Shown here piece by piece: positions 54,186-63,925 of a stretch of 64,000 bases of DNA. This stretch comes from Weissella koreensis KCTC 3621 (GTDB lineage: Bacteria; Bacillota; Bacilli; Lactobacillales; Lactobacillaceae): NCBI RefSeq assembly GCF_000277645.1, contig NZ_AKGG01000016.1:1-64000 (forward strand), given 5' to 3'. Each line of letters begins with the position of its first letter. Position 1 is the stretch's first letter. The position numbers were made by a program, and so were the translations under genes. The notes below the pieces were generated by a model. The model was not told the DNA's origin and searched no databases. It saw only the letters and a program-made list of their open reading frames with translations.

Positions 54186-54998
54186 TTACATTTGATATTG
54201 GTAGAAAGCCTGGAATTCACTTAAATCCAAGCCCGCAATTTCTTGCTTCAAAACGACTTCACCCATCATTTCTTCACCCATTGTTTCAGGGAAAATAGCT
54301 CTAAAATTATCAATTTGAGAATTTAATTGCTCATCATCTCCATCCAAGATAAGCAAGAAGCGTCCTTGTTGTCCACCTGCTCCTTGCATCCAAAGAAGGT
54401 ACATTTCTGATACTGCTCCATTAGTATCATCAGCTAACCCCATTAAATTAGCTTGTAATTTCGTTGGTATTTCATCAGGGACCCGAATCTCAATCGATTG
54501 GTCAGTTTCATTTTCTGTTTCATTCCCATCAACTTTTTGTGGTTCTCCTTGATAATCATAATTTTGCATTAAATATTCAACATTGTCTCGACCAATTTGC
54601 AAAGTCTCTTCAGGAATGAAAGGATTCATGATCAAATTTTGCAAATTTTCGTCTTGCTTGAACATTTCAATAAATTGGACAAAGGGGAATTCCACTACCA
54701 TAATATTTTGGCCCCAATCTTCAGGGTTACTTTGATAATTTTCATTATCGGTAAAGATTGGTAAGAAGTTACTTTCATCTGGTCCAATTAAAGTCACAAA
54801 AGCTAATTGTTGGCCTGCGGAAACATTCAAATTACCTTCTGCATCAGGAACCAAATCTTCTGGAACTTGAACTGGAACTAAGAAATTGGCATTTAACAAT
54901 GCAAGCTCAAATTTAGTTTGTAATTCTTCATTTTGAACAGCTTTAAAGTTAGCCAAATCTTCCTTTAAAACAGTATTATCTATATTAATAACAGTCAT
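54186..54998 (-). CDS. SseB-family protein
   Basis: This 270-residue acidic cytosolic protein has an N-terminal SseB domain (about 15-150; LLNANFLVPVQVPE, FVTLIGPDESNFLPIFTD) and an SseB C-terminal domain (about 165-270; the IRVPDEIPTKLQ start and the EMYLLWMQ and GRFLLILD strands). The molecular function of SseB is not known. It has a clean TTAGGAG ribosome binding site. It is upstream of, and probably co-transcribed with, the type 2 FNR. Confidence 0.8.
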   Translation of the reverse strand: MTVINIDNTVLKEDLANFKAVQNEELQTKFELALLNANFLVPVQVPEDLVPDAEGNLNVSAGQQLAFVTLIGPDESNFLPIFTDNENYQSNPEDWGQNIMVVEFPFVQFIEMFKQDENLQNLIMNPFIPEETLQIGRDNVEYLMQNYDYQGEPQKVDGNETENETDQSIEIRVPDEIPTKLQANLMGLADDTNGAVSEMYLLWMQGAGGQQGRFLLILDGDDEQLNSQIDNFRAIFPETMGEEMMGEVVLKQEIAGLDLSEFQAFYQYQM

Positions 54999-55201
54999 TA
55001 TTATCTCCTAATTTTCGTTTTAAGTTTGTTTGATGTGGAAAATTTCAAATCATTTTTAACCCTTAAAATCTAGGTAATCTTACCATTTTTTTACCTAGTT
55101 GATCAATTAATTAAATCCCTTTGCTTTGTTACACCGCTTCTGATAATCAACAATATCAAATTTTAAATTACCAGAAAAAGCATTAACGTTCGCTTACTTT
55201 A

Positions 55202-55231
55202 TTGAAAAGGTAATGAGCTATCGTTTATACT
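55202..55231 (+). promoter_or_regulatory. Promoter of the TetR-like gene
   Basis: TTGAAA (55202-55207) and TATACT (55226-55231) are 18 bases apart, 34 bases before the ATG. Confidence 0.6.
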
Positions 55232-55265
55232 CAAGAGAACTACAACTAAAGGCGGAGTAAATTTT

Positions 55266-55799
55266 ATGAATACCCGAGAACAAATTAAAATCGAGTTTTT
55301 GAAGTTAATTGCTTCTAGTTCTTTTGATAAAGTCCGTATCAGTACCATCTGTAAAAATGTAAATATCCAAAGAAAATTATTTTATTATTACTTTGAAGAT
55401 AAATATGCTTTATTAAACGATATTTATCAAGATGATTTATCCTTGAATTTCAACATTTCAGAGACTAACAAAATCAATTGGAAAAATGGAGCAAAACTTT
55501 TATTAGAAACTTATAAAAGTCGAGGCGCTTTTTATAAAAATTCCATTACAGTAGACAATAACCAATGGCATAATATTTTTCTAACCCATATGCGAGCACT
55601 TTTCATTAGACTCTTCAATGAATTATCCGCCAATGATGATAAAAATTTTTATTTTAATGCCACTTTTTTCTCGAATGGCTGGACTGGAATTATTGAAAAC
55701 TGGATTATCAATGATTTTGATATTGATATTGCGGTTTTAATTGATCAATTTTATGCTTTAATTCACTTCACGAAGTTTAACATTTCCAAATGGGAATAA
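55266..55799 (+). CDS. TetR/AcrR-family transcriptional regulator
   Basis: This 177-residue regulator has the TetR helix-turn-helix in residues 8-55: SSSFDKVRISTICKNVNIQR followed by KLFYYYFEDKYALL. The C-terminal ligand domain ends in a TetR_C_7-like DhaS-type layout (IIENWIINDFDIDI near residue 145). It probably controls itself and the hydrolase gene 87 nt downstream. A 9-bp hairpin (ACCCAAAA..TTTTGGGT) lies between them at about 55809-55830. Confidence 0.85.
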   Translation: MNTREQIKIEFLKLIASSSFDKVRISTICKNVNIQRKLFYYYFEDKYALLNDIYQDDLSLNFNISETNKINWKNGAKLLLETYKSRGAFYKNSITVDNNQWHNIFLTHMRALFIRLFNELSANDDKNFYFNATFFSNGWTGIIENWIINDFDIDIAVLIDQFYALIHFTKFNISKWE

Positions 55800-55886
55800 T
55801 TATCTACTACCCAAAAAAGCTATTTTGGGTAATTAAATTTCTTCTGGAAAAAGATATAATTTAATCTTGAAAAGAGGTAATTATTT

Positions 55887-56711
55887 ATGCAACGACTTGA
55901 AGTGCAACTATCAAATGTAAAATTATCATATTTTGATGAAGGAACCGGTGCAGTAATTTTCTTACTACATGGTTTCCCTGACTCTGCTGATGTCTGGCGA
56001 AATATTATTCCTGGATTAGTTTCCGCCGGATATCGAGTAATCGCGCCTGACTTAAGAGGATTTGGACAATCAGAATTAAAACCAAATAAAGACGATTACA
56101 AGATCAAATTTATCATGCAAGATATTTTGGAATTAAAGGCCAGTTTGAATTTAACTCAACCTGTCAAACTAGTGGCTCATGATTGGGGTGCTAATATCGG
56201 TTGGATGCTGATCAGCTTTTTCCCAGACCAATTTTCCTCATACTTCCCTATTAGTGTTGGTCACCCTTATGCATATGCTTTAGATGGTGGTTTTGAACAG
56301 AAGAAAAAAGGTTGGTACACCATGGCGTTCCAATTCGAAGAAATGGCCGAAAAAATGTTCTCTCAAAATGATTGGGCAGCCTTTAGAATCTTTACTGAAA
56401 ATAATAGCGAGTTAGATACCAACTGGTTACCAGATTTAAAAAGAGCTGGTCGATTCACAGCCGCCCTTAACTTATATCGCGCAAACCTAGTTCCTAGTGA
56501 CAATGATTCCAAATTAGCGCCTACTCCTGTACCAGTCCATGGTTTATACGGTAAAAATGATCTATATCTTAGTCAATCCCAGATGGAACAGTCCGGAAAG
56601 TATACTTCTGGCCCCTTCAACTTTTCACTGATCGATGGTGGACATTGGCTCCAAATAGAAGCACCTGAACTTGTCTTAAACAGCATTTTAAATTTCTATA
56701 AAACTCTATAA
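55887..56711 (+). CDS. Alpha/beta hydrolase, epoxide-hydrolase/dehalogenase type
   Basis: This 274-residue alpha/beta hydrolase has the oxyanion loop LLHGFPDSADVW near residue 30. The nucleophile elbow is VAHDWGANIGW with Asp in place of Ser (about residue 101), which points to epoxide hydrolases or haloalkane dehalogenases. An acid site lies near GLYGKNDLYLS and the catalytic His in GGHWLQIEAPE. The true substrate is unknown; detoxification is a guess. AGAGG precedes the ATG. It is linked to the TetR gene upstream. Confidence 0.85.
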   Translation: MQRLEVQLSNVKLSYFDEGTGAVIFLLHGFPDSADVWRNIIPGLVSAGYRVIAPDLRGFGQSELKPNKDDYKIKFIMQDILELKASLNLTQPVKLVAHDWGANIGWMLISFFPDQFSSYFPISVGHPYAYALDGGFEQKKKGWYTMAFQFEEMAEKMFSQNDWAAFRIFTENNSELDTNWLPDLKRAGRFTAALNLYRANLVPSDNDSKLAPTPVPVHGLYGKNDLYLSQSQMEQSGKYTSGPFNFSLIDGGHWLQIEAPELVLNSILNFYKTL

Positions 56712-56829
56712 GCGGTCATCCCATTTAGTTTTTATGAATAAATTTAAAATATTTTGTTTACCGCAATTCATCCAATTAAGCTTCTCAAACATTTTTAATT
56801 AATCAACTCAGTATTTTACTGAATATATA

Positions 56830-56872
56830 ACAAAAAAGACCGGAACAAAAATTGTTCCAGTCTTTTTTTAAT
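56830..56872. terminator. Bidirectional terminator between hydrolase and HxlR genes
   Basis: Stem AAAAAGAC.GGAACAA..TTGTTCC.GTCTTTTT has T-runs on both strands and lies between convergent genes. Confidence 0.85.
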
Positions 56873-56883
56873 AATTTCAATTG

Positions 56884-57210
56884 TTAATTGTATTGATCTG
56901 CCCAGGTGTGAATAGCTGACATCATTGGTCGCATTGCTTCACCACGTTCAGTCAATTGGTAGGCCCGTCGAGATGAATCAGAAACTGGTGTTCGCTCAAT
57001 AATGTTTGCTTCTTCCAATTCCTTAAGACGCTCTACCAAAACCCGATCAGAACAGGTCTCAATTGTAGCAGCTAGATCTTTAAAACGTTTTGGTCCATCG
57101 ATAAGAAGGGCCTCCACAATCAGACCATTCCATTTTCGTCCTAATATTTCAAAAGTTGCAATAAATTTCGGGCAAAGACTAGCCGCTGTTTTAATTTCAG
57201 TGGATGCCAT
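56884..57210 (-). CDS. HxlR-family transcriptional regulator
   Basis: This 108-residue winged-helix protein has the HxlR core: LCPKFIATFEILGRKWNGLI at residues 13-32, then GPKRFKDLA, DRVLVERLKELEEANII and YQLTERGEAM. The conserved Cys near the N-terminus (SLCPKF), and a second in ETCSDR, could sense oxidants or electrophiles. The ATG at 57210 is chosen because GGAGG stands 9 bases before it. It lies 35 nt after the HD-domain gene. Confidence 0.9.
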   Translation of the reverse strand: MASTEIKTAASLCPKFIATFEILGRKWNGLIVEALLIDGPKRFKDLAATIETCSDRVLVERLKELEEANIIERTPVSDSSRRAYQLTERGEAMRPMMSAIHTWADQYN

Positions 57211-57245
57211 GCTATTTTCCTCCATGCACTTCATCAAATTATAAG

Positions 57246-57749
57246 TTACGATTCTCGATTAATCCAATGTAGGGTCTTAAGCGCCTTAAAACTATCCAAT
57301 ACTGGATTAAAGAAATCCATTACTGCTGTTTCATCATCGACCAAGTTCAGCAAAAGGCTTTCCCAGTAATGAGGCATGGCCCAAGTTGATCCCCACATAT
57401 GTTTTAATATAATGTCTTTCTCCATTTCTGATAACGAGGTGATTTTTTCAGCATTACGTAAGCTTACCCGGGGATGAATAAATGCATGTGTCCCCAATTC
57501 AAACTTAGTATCCCGCCAATCATAATAAAATAAATCGTGTAAAATTCCGGCTCTGGCAAGTGCTGTAGCATTTAATCCCAGACGAAGTCCTAAACGATAA
57601 CTCCAATATGAAACCATAATCGAATGCGTCAAACGATCCGAATGATGGTGTTGAGTGTAATTTGCCAACTCTTGTACGGCCGGCTGCTGTAATAAATCAT
57701 CGACAATGTCGCGATAAGCGCGATCATTTTTCCAGGCATCTTTTTGCAC
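57246..57749 (-). CDS. HD-domain phosphohydrolase-like protein
   Basis: This 167-residue protein has HD superfamily metal residues: HHSDRLTHSIMVSYWSYRL, then the HD pair in GILHDLFYYDW, then HPRVSLRNAEKI. Such enzymes cleave phosphate from nucleotides or similar; the substrate is unknown. The start is GTG at 57747-57749 with AGGAGG 6 bases upstream; an earlier TTG start would include that site. Probably co-transcribed with the HxlR gene. Confidence 0.82.
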   Translation of the reverse strand: MQKDAWKNDRAYRDIVDDLLQQPAVQELANYTQHHHSDRLTHSIMVSYWSYRLGLRLGLNATALARAGILHDLFYYDWRDTKFELGTHAFIHPRVSLRNAEKITSLSEMEKDIILKHMWGSTWAMPHYWESLLLNLVDDETAVMDFFNPVLDSFKALKTLHWINRES

Positions 57750-57834
57750 GGTTTGCCTCCTCGTTACCAATGTTGAAAATCAACATTGTCATCTTAAACT
57801 ATCATCTTCAATTAAAGTCAACTAATAATATAAA

Positions 57835-58602
57835 TTAATGATTAAGGGTAAACATAGCTACTCCTGCAGCTACCCCTACGTTCAAAGATTCAGCATGTCC
57901 CTTCAACGGAATATACAAGTTTTGGTTTGTCATCTCAGCTAAATCCGTAGCCATACCTTGACCTTCATTTCCCATCACCAAAGCAAAGTTTTGAGCTGGG
58001 ATAATTTCAAAGATATTGGTTGCTTCTGGATTTAATTGAGTTCCATAGACTTGGAATTCATTACGTACGAATTCTGGAATCCATTCGTGCAAGTCTCCAT
58101 TTGCTAATTGCAAATGGAATTGTGAACCTTGCATTGCACGAACTGCCTTAGGAGAATATGGATCTACAGACCCTTGTCCAAAGACTACTCCAGCAAATCC
58201 AGCTGCATCAGCAGTACGAACCATTGTTCCAACATTTCCAGGATCTTGAATCGCATCCAAGAATAGCCATGCTCCTTCATGAATATACTTTGGTGCGCGA
58301 TTGAAGTTTGGTAATGAAACTTCCGCAAAAATACCTTGCGGGGTAACTAAGTCTGATAACTTTTTAGCGATGTCGTCATAAATTACAAAAACGGGAACTC
58401 CTAGAGGCAATTCATCTTGATGTAATTCGTATTGATCTTCAGTTGCGATAATAGCCCGAATTTTTCCATCAGAATGAATTGCTTCTTGAACCAGGTGCCA
58501 ACCATCTAACAAATATGTTTGACTAGCTTGACGCCCTTTTTTCGTTTGTAACTTGGCCCATGCTTTAACACGAGCATTTTGATTTGAATTTATTTTTTCC
58601 AT
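57835..58602 (-). CDS. SpoU/TrmH-family 2'-O-ribose RNA methyltransferase
   Basis: This 255-residue knot-fold methyltransferase acts on rRNA or tRNA. Its N-terminal substrate-binding domain starts INSNQNARVKAWAKLQTKKG. SPOUT motifs are DAIQDPGNVGTMVRTADAAG (motif 1), LVMGNEGQGM (motif 2) and IPLKGHAESLNVGVAAGVAM (motif 3). The target base is unknown. No ribosome binding site precedes the ATG; instead a TATAAT box lies only six bases before it, so the mRNA may be leaderless. Confidence 0.92.
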   Translation of the reverse strand: MEKINSNQNARVKAWAKLQTKKGRQASQTYLLDGWHLVQEAIHSDGKIRAIIATEDQYELHQDELPLGVPVFVIYDDIAKKLSDLVTPQGIFAEVSLPNFNRAPKYIHEGAWLFLDAIQDPGNVGTMVRTADAAGFAGVVFGQGSVDPYSPKAVRAMQGSQFHLQLANGDLHEWIPEFVRNEFQVYGTQLNPEATNIFEIIPAQNFALVMGNEGQGMATDLAEMTNQNLYIPLKGHAESLNVGVAAGVAMFTLNH

Positions 58603-58608
58603 AACTAC

Positions 58609-58614
58609 ATTATA
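58609..58614 (-). promoter_or_regulatory. -10 box close to the RNA methyltransferase start
   Basis: Minus-strand TATAAT followed by only GTAGTT and the ATG. A transcript from this box would start at or next to the start codon. The -35 is poor. Confidence 0.45.
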
Positions 58615-58786
58615 CGCTATTCCATGGATAAACCCTAGTATTACTTACATTACATTAGTTTTACTATCATTATTAGTTATCAAAAAATAACGTTTTCATT
58701 GTCATAACTACCCCAAAATGATCATTAAATATTCGCTATTAATTCTTTCAAAATTTATAAAAAATCCCGACTTAATATTGATATTA

Positions 58787-58795
58787 TGCTAAAAT
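58787..58795 (+). promoter_or_regulatory. femX promoter candidate (extended -10)
   Basis: TGCTAAAAT lies 35 bases before the femX ATG. Confidence 0.5.
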
Positions 58796-58829
58796 TAACT
58801 ACTATAAATACAAAAGAAAAGAGATTATC

Positions 58830-59843
58830 ATGCCAGTTTTAGATTTAAATGATAGTACTGCTGTTGAAAAATACCAAAATTTTGTTCAAAATTCTGAATT
58901 TGGAAGAATCACGCAAGACGTGCGCTGGTCACATGTTAAAAACAATTGGGAACCTCGCTATGTTTATTTAAAAAATGAAGCTGGTGAAATTACCGCTGCC
59001 ATGTCAATGCTCTTAAGCACTTTAAAGAATGGTAAAAAATTTGCATACGCCTCAAAAGGACCCGTTGTTGACATCAATAATACAGAAATGCTGATGGCTT
59101 TAGTTGATGAAGCTAAAAAGGCTTTGGCTGATGACAATGTCTATCTACTTCGTTTTGATCCAGAAGTCGACTTTTCAGAAGAATTGAATGACACCCTCAA
59201 AGCCAATGGCTTTGTAACTCGTAACCGCAACGTTGATGCTTTAGGAATGCACGGGACCATCCAACCTCGTCGTAATATGGTGATTGATCTAACCGAATGG
59301 CCCGACGCTAAAGAGACATTTGATCTTTATTCTTCAAAGATGAAGAGTAAGCTTCGCCGTCCAATTCGTGATGGGGTAACTGTTCGCTGGGGAAATACCA
59401 CCGAAGAACTTGATTCATTCTTCACATCATATTCTGAAATGGCAGAACGTCATGGTATCTCTTATCGCCCAAAGGATTATTTTGAACGCTTATTGGCTTC
59501 CTTTGGTGATAGTGATATCATGCGGATCTATTTAGCTGAACGCGAAGGTGAACTATTAGCAACCGGAATTGGTTTCAATTATGGAAATAAAATCTGGTAC
59601 ATGTATGCTGGTTCTGTTGATGGTAATACTTACTTTGCACCTTATGCCGTACAAACAGAAATGATTCAATGGGCTCTAGACAAACACTTAGCTGGTTATG
59701 ACATGGGTGGTATTGAAGTAGCCGATAATTCCGATGGCTTATATGCCTTCAAACGTAACTTCGTTAAAGCTGATCCACGCGAGTACATTGGCGAGATTGA
59801 CGTCGTCTTAGATGAAGACACATATCATGAAATGGGCTATTAA
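58830..59843 (+). CDS. femX: FemX/FemA-type peptidoglycan cross-bridge aminoacyltransferase
   Basis: This 337-residue cytosolic enzyme adds an amino acid from aminoacyl-tRNA to the lysine of the wall precursor. Two GNAT-like halves are visible. The first carries SKGPVVDIN near residue 76. The second carries YSSKMKSKLRRPIRDGV, then YAGSVDGNTYFAPY and YDMGGIEVADNSDGLYAFKR near the end. The length equals Weissella FemX and fits one-amino-acid transferases. The added residue (Ala or Ser) cannot be told. It lies alone, with a terminator shared with prfB. Confidence 0.92.
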   Translation: MPVLDLNDSTAVEKYQNFVQNSEFGRITQDVRWSHVKNNWEPRYVYLKNEAGEITAAMSMLLSTLKNGKKFAYASKGPVVDINNTEMLMALVDEAKKALADDNVYLLRFDPEVDFSEELNDTLKANGFVTRNRNVDALGMHGTIQPRRNMVIDLTEWPDAKETFDLYSSKMKSKLRRPIRDGVTVRWGNTTEELDSFFTSYSEMAERHGISYRPKDYFERLLASFGDSDIMRIYLAEREGELLATGIGFNYGNKIWYMYAGSVDGNTYFAPYAVQTEMIQWALDKHLAGYDMGGIEVADNSDGLYAFKRNFVKADPREYIGEIDVVLDEDTYHEMGY

Positions 59844-59849
59844 TTATAA

Positions 59850-59909
59850 ATAGATGAATTAAAAAAAGAGACTAGGGTAACATCCTAGCCTCTTTTTTTA
59901 ATTCATCTA
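59850..59909. terminator. Bidirectional terminator shared by femX and prfB
   Basis: A long stem includes TAGATGAATT..AATTCATCTA, seven A with seven T, and GAG.CTAGG..CCTAG.CTC. The prfB stop codon lies in the stem base, so the two convergent genes share it. Confidence 0.85.
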
Positions 59910-61022
59910 TTCAGGGTTCAATAAACCAAGTTTCCATTGCAAATAGGCATTCATGAAACCATCAAGATTCCCATCCATCACCCCTTGTGGGTTTCCACTT
60001 TCAAAATTAGTTCGGTGATCTTTAACCATTCGATATGGTTGAAAAACATATGAACGAATTTGTGAACCCCATCCGTTTTCGAGATGATCACCTGAAATTT
60101 CGGCCCGTTCAGCCTCTTTTTTATCCATTTCCAATTGATACAACTTAGCTTTTAACATTCCATAAGCGGTATCCTTATTTTGAAATTGTGAACGTTGTTG
60201 CTGTGAAGCTACAACAACCCCCGTAGGCAAGTGCGTCAACCGTACCGCTGAAGAAGTCTTATTAATATGCTGTCCTCCTGCTCCAGAGGCGCGATAAACA
60301 TCCATTTTAACGTCTGCGGGATTAATATCAATTTCAATTGAATCATCTAATTCAGGCATAATATCAACGGACACAAATGAAGTATGCCGACGACCAGCTG
60401 AATCAAATGGTGAGATTCGTACAAATCGGTGGACGCCTCGTTCTGAACGCAAATAACCAAAGGCATTATGTCCTGTAATTTTTAATGTTACTGAATCAAT
60501 TCCGGCCACATCCCCCGGGTGATAATCTAAAATATCTACCTTAAAGTTATGTTTTTCCGCCCAGCGTGTATACATTCGTTGTAAGTTGGCACCCCAGTCT
60601 GCTGACTCCGTTCCCCCTGATCCCGGATGAATTTCCAAAATGGCGTTGTTAGCATCATAGGGTTCATTCAATAATTGTTCAAGTCGGTATTGTTCTAACT
60701 TTTCTTGTAGATTTTGAAACTCAACATCAAGTTCAGCTTCCATCTCATCATCGGGCATTTCATTCAACAATTCAAGAGCAGTTTCGACCGATTCGATCCC
60801 ATTTCTTAACTGTAAATAATTATCCCGCCGTTGCTTTACATCATTGTTTTCATCAATTAAGGCTTGTGCCTTTACATTATCATTCCAAAAATCTGCTTGT
60901 CCCATTGCATCTTCATTGGCTGCAATTTGATCATTTAGGGCTTCCAGATCCAAATTTTCTCCAAGATTGGTAACTTCTTTTTCTATTTCTTCCAAATCAT
61001 GGCGAATTTCAACTAATTCCAT
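59907..61022 (-). CDS. prfB: Peptide chain release factor 2, without programmed frameshift
   Basis: This 371-residue RF2 ends translation at UGA and UAA. The stop-recognition motif SPF is in RISPFDSAGRR and the catalytic GGQ in GAGGQHINKTSS. The start at 61022 (MELVEIRHDLEEI) matches the family. Most bacteria have an in-frame UGA at about codon 25 that needs +1 frameshifting; here the frame is open through LGENLDLEAL, so the autoregulatory frameshift is lost. An upstream 27-codon in-frame extension has no ribosome binding site. It lies 239 nt after secA. Confidence 0.94.
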   Translation of the reverse strand: MELVEIRHDLEEIEKEVTNLGENLDLEALNDQIAANEDAMGQADFWNDNVKAQALIDENNDVKQRRDNYLQLRNGIESVETALELLNEMPDDEMEAELDVEFQNLQEKLEQYRLEQLLNEPYDANNAILEIHPGSGGTESADWGANLQRMYTRWAEKHNFKVDILDYHPGDVAGIDSVTLKITGHNAFGYLRSERGVHRFVRISPFDSAGRRHTSFVSVDIMPELDDSIEIDINPADVKMDVYRASGAGGQHINKTSSAVRLTHLPTGVVVASQQQRSQFQNKDTAYGMLKAKLYQLEMDKKEAERAEISGDHLENGWGSQIRSYVFQPYRMVKDHRTNFESGNPQGVMDGNLDGFMNAYLQWKLGLLNPE

Positions 61023-61175
61023 TTCAAATATTCCTTTCTTATTACGTAGAGACGATATGATAAGAATTGATTCAATATCCCAAACTATCTTTTTATAATT
61101 CATCCTACAAAATTACGTTTCAAATAAGATTAATTCAAAATTGAGTTTTGAAATATGACTTTTTCACAGTAATAG

Positions 61176-61212
61176 AGAGGCCGGTACAATTTTGTCCCAG
61201 CCCCTCTAAATT
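61176..61212 (-). terminator. Hairpin after secA, weak terminator
   Basis: An imperfect stem AGAGGGGCTGGGACAA..TTGTACCGGCCTCTCT is followed on the minus strand by ATTACTG without a good T-run. It resembles the other terminators of the window but may let transcription pass into prfB. Confidence 0.45.
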
Positions 61213-61261
61213 TGATTTAGTCAGTCTCAACAATTACCATTATCAACTAAATAATCCGAGT

Positions 61262-63628
61262 TTAAACCGTCAAATTTTGACGAATTTCGGCCTTCATAAA
61301 GAGTCGTGTCACTTCATATTCAATACTTGAAATCATTTCTTCAAACATGGCGAAACCTTCATTTTGATATTCAATCAAAGGATTCAATTGACCATAACCT
61401 CGTAATTGGATTGCATCACGTAATTGATTCATAGCTTCCATATGATCGGTCCATTGTTCATCAAGTACTCGTAAAATAACAACCCGTGTAAATTGCAATA
61501 ATTGCTCTTCATCACGTAAGGCACCAACTTTATCAGCGTAAACTGTCAAAGCCTGATTATACAAGTATTCTTTGAGCTCATCTTTACTCTTACCTGCTAA
61601 CTGATCTTCATTAACCATATCTTCAGGCATCAAGACAGAACGCATGAATTGAGCAAGTACGTCGAGATTCCATTCCTTAGATGGGCCCAGTGTATTAGCA
61701 TCTATCACTCGATCGATCGTCCGTTGAACCATTGGTAACAAAACAGGTTCTAAGGATTTTTCTTCATCAATCACAATGTTACGATCACGGTAGAATACTT
61801 CTCGTTGTTGTGACATTACATCATCATATTGCAAAACATTCTTACGAGCATCATAGTTATTACCTTCAACTCGTTTTTGCGCTGATTCCACTGAACTTGT
61901 AATAAATCGGTTTCGAATAACTGCTTCGTCATCTTCAATGTTCAATCGATCCATCATAGCTTTAATCTTTTCACCACCAAAGCGCAGCATCAAATCATCT
62001 TCCAAAGACAAAAAGAATTGAGAATAACCTTGATCACCTTGACGGCCTGCACGTCCTCGCAACTGATTATCAATTCGACGAGATTCATGTCGTTCAGTTC
62101 CGATCACAGCCAAACCACCTAATTCAGCTACCCCAGGGCCTAATTTAATATCAGTTCCACGACCAGCCATGTTAGTAGCGATTGTCACAGCGCCACGTTG
62201 ACCAGCATTAGCGATAATTTCCGCTTCTTTGACATGGTTTTTAGCATTCAAAACATTATGTGGCACATTTAACCGATTCAATAATTGTGATAGCAGCTCA
62301 GAAGTTTCAACTGCTACGGTTCCAATCAAAATCGGCTGACCCTTCGCATGTAACTTCTGAACTAATTCAATTACAGCCTTAAATTTAGCTTGTAAACTAG
62401 GATATAGTAAGTCTGGCTCATCTACTCGAGCATTAGGCCGATTGGTTGGAATGCTGACAATTTCCATATTATAAATTTCGCGGAATTCTTCAGCCTCGGT
62501 TTTAGCCGTTCCAGTCATCCCAGAAAGCTTCTTATAACGACGGAACAAATTTTGATAAGTAATCGAAGCCATTGCTCGATTGTCCTCTTGAATTTGAACC
62601 TGTTCTTTAGCTTCTAAGGCTTGATGTAATCCATCTGAGAAACGACGACCATCTTGAATTCGACCAGAGAAAGCATCAACTAACATGACTTCTCCATTTC
62701 GAACCACATAATCCTTATTATTTTCCATCGTGTAATTTGCACGTAGCGCTTGATCAATATGATGCGTCAGCGCAATGTTATCAGATCCATATAAATTAGG
62801 TAAATTGAAGTAACTTTCAGCCTTAGTTATTCCTTCATCGTGCAACAATACTGCCTTAGCTTCTAAGTCCACTTCAAAATCAACGTCCCGAATTAACGAT
62901 TTAACAAAACGATCAGCTCGCACGTACAATTGGGTTGATTCTTGAGCTGGAGCACCTGAGATAATCAAAGGTGTCCGAGCTTCATCGATCAAAATTGAAT
63001 CAGTTTCATCGACCAAAGCAAAGTTCAAAGGTCGTTGCACACGATCTTCACGCCGCGAAACCATGTTATCTCGCAAATAATCAAAGCCAATTTCTGAATT
63101 AGTTGAGTAAGTAATATCAGCTTGATAGGCAGCTCGTTTTTCGTCAGCTGATTGTTCAGATAAATTAATTCCAACCGTTAGTCCCAACCATTGGTAAAGT
63201 TCACCCATTTCAAGCCCATCTCGTTGTGAAAGATACTCATTAACCGTCACAACATGAACCCCTTTTTGTGGCAAAGCATTTAAGTAAACAGCCATTGTCG
63301 CTGTCAAAGTCTTTCCTTCACCAGTCTTCATCTCGGCAATATTACCTTGATGTAAGGCAATTGAACCCATAATTTGCACAATAAATGGATACAATCCCAA
63401 AATTCGTCGTGCTCCTTCGCGAACAACGGCGAAAGCTTCTGGTAAAATTTCATCTAAACTTTTCCCATTAGCTAATAATTCACGAAAGTAAGGTGTTTTT
63501 GCTTGTAATTCTGAATCACTCAATGCTTCCATTTCACTTGCATATGAATCAACTTTAGTTGCGATTCGACGCAAATGGCGGAGAGTTCCCCGATCACTTT
63601 CTATCATTTGTCGTACTGGATTTGCCAT
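61262..63628 (-). CDS. secA: Preprotein translocase ATPase SecA
   Basis: This 788-residue motor pushes preproteins through SecYEG. Walker A is [11 protein letters not shown] near residue 101, then [14 protein letters not shown], then the DEAD-like [28 protein letters not shown], and motif [12 protein letters not shown]. The protein ends after the helical scaffold domain ([13 protein letters not shown]) and lacks the C-terminal linker with the zinc motif CxCxSGKK. That is known in several lactic acid bacteria. AAGGTGA precedes the ATG. prfB follows. Confidence 0.96.
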   Translation of the reverse strand: MANPVRQMIESDRGTLRHLRRIATKVDSYASEMEALSDSELQAKTPYFRELLANGKSLDEILPEAFAVVREGARRILGLYPFIVQIMGSIALHQGNIAEMKTGEGKTLTATMAVYLNALPQKGVHVVTVNEYLSQRDGLEMGELYQWLGLTVGINLSEQSADEKRAAYQADITYSTNSEIGFDYLRDNMVSRREDRVQRPLNFALVDETDSILIDEARTPLIISGAPAQESTQLYVRADRFVKSLIRDVDFEVDLEAKAVLLHDEGITKAESYFNLPNLYGSDNIALTHHIDQALRANYTMENNKDYVVRNGEVMLVDAFSGRIQDGRRFSDGLHQALEAKEQVQIQEDNRAMASITYQNLFRRYKKLSGMTGTAKTEAEEFREIYNMEIVSIPTNRPNARVDEPDLLYPSLQAKFKAVIELVQKLHAKGQPILIGTVAVETSELLSQLLNRLNVPHNVLNAKNHVKEAEIIANAGQRGAVTIATNMAGRGTDIKLGPGVAELGGLAVIGTERHESRRIDNQLRGRAGRQGDQGYSQFFLSLEDDLMLRFGGEKIKAMMDRLNIEDDEAVIRNRFITSSVESAQKRVEGNNYDARKNVLQYDDVMSQQREVFYRDRNIVIDEEKSLEPVLLPMVQRTIDRVIDANTLGPSKEWNLDVLAQFMRSVLMPEDMVNEDQLAGKSKDELKEYLYNQALTVYADKVGALRDEEQLLQFTRVVILRVLDEQWTDHMEAMNQLRDAIQLRGYGQLNPLIEYQNEGFAMFEEMISSIEYEVTRLFMKAEIRQNLTV

Positions 63629-63925
63629 TTTTTAATTCACCTTTTTTAATTATTTATATTTAGAAAACTTCAATTTAAGGATTCCATAAATTACTATAAA
63701 GCCAATTTACGTCCCAATTAATCACTAATTATAGAGTCAATTGTAACACACCACTACATACTTTGACACTGTATCTAGAACCATAAAAAAGTGTAAAATT
63801 GAATATTTTCATGGTCAAATATTGTTAATATTCAATTATATAAATTAAAATCGTTAAGACTGAAATTTTATGTGATAAAATTAGATAATAGTTTATTACA
63901 TTTATGACTTGGGAGGGTTTTGGCA
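63629..63925. other. Divergent intergenic region between secA and the next gene
   Basis: AT-rich with a 7-bp inverted repeat GAATATT..AATATTC at about 63800-63834. On the plus strand TTAAGA (63854-63859) and an extended -10 TGATAAAAT (63873-63881) can serve the gene starting at 63926. No clear secA promoter was found. Confidence 0.5.

Noticed and set aside
61023..61103. 27-codon N-terminal extension of prfB
   Set aside because: No ribosome binding site and no family similarity; MELVEIRHDL is the expected start.
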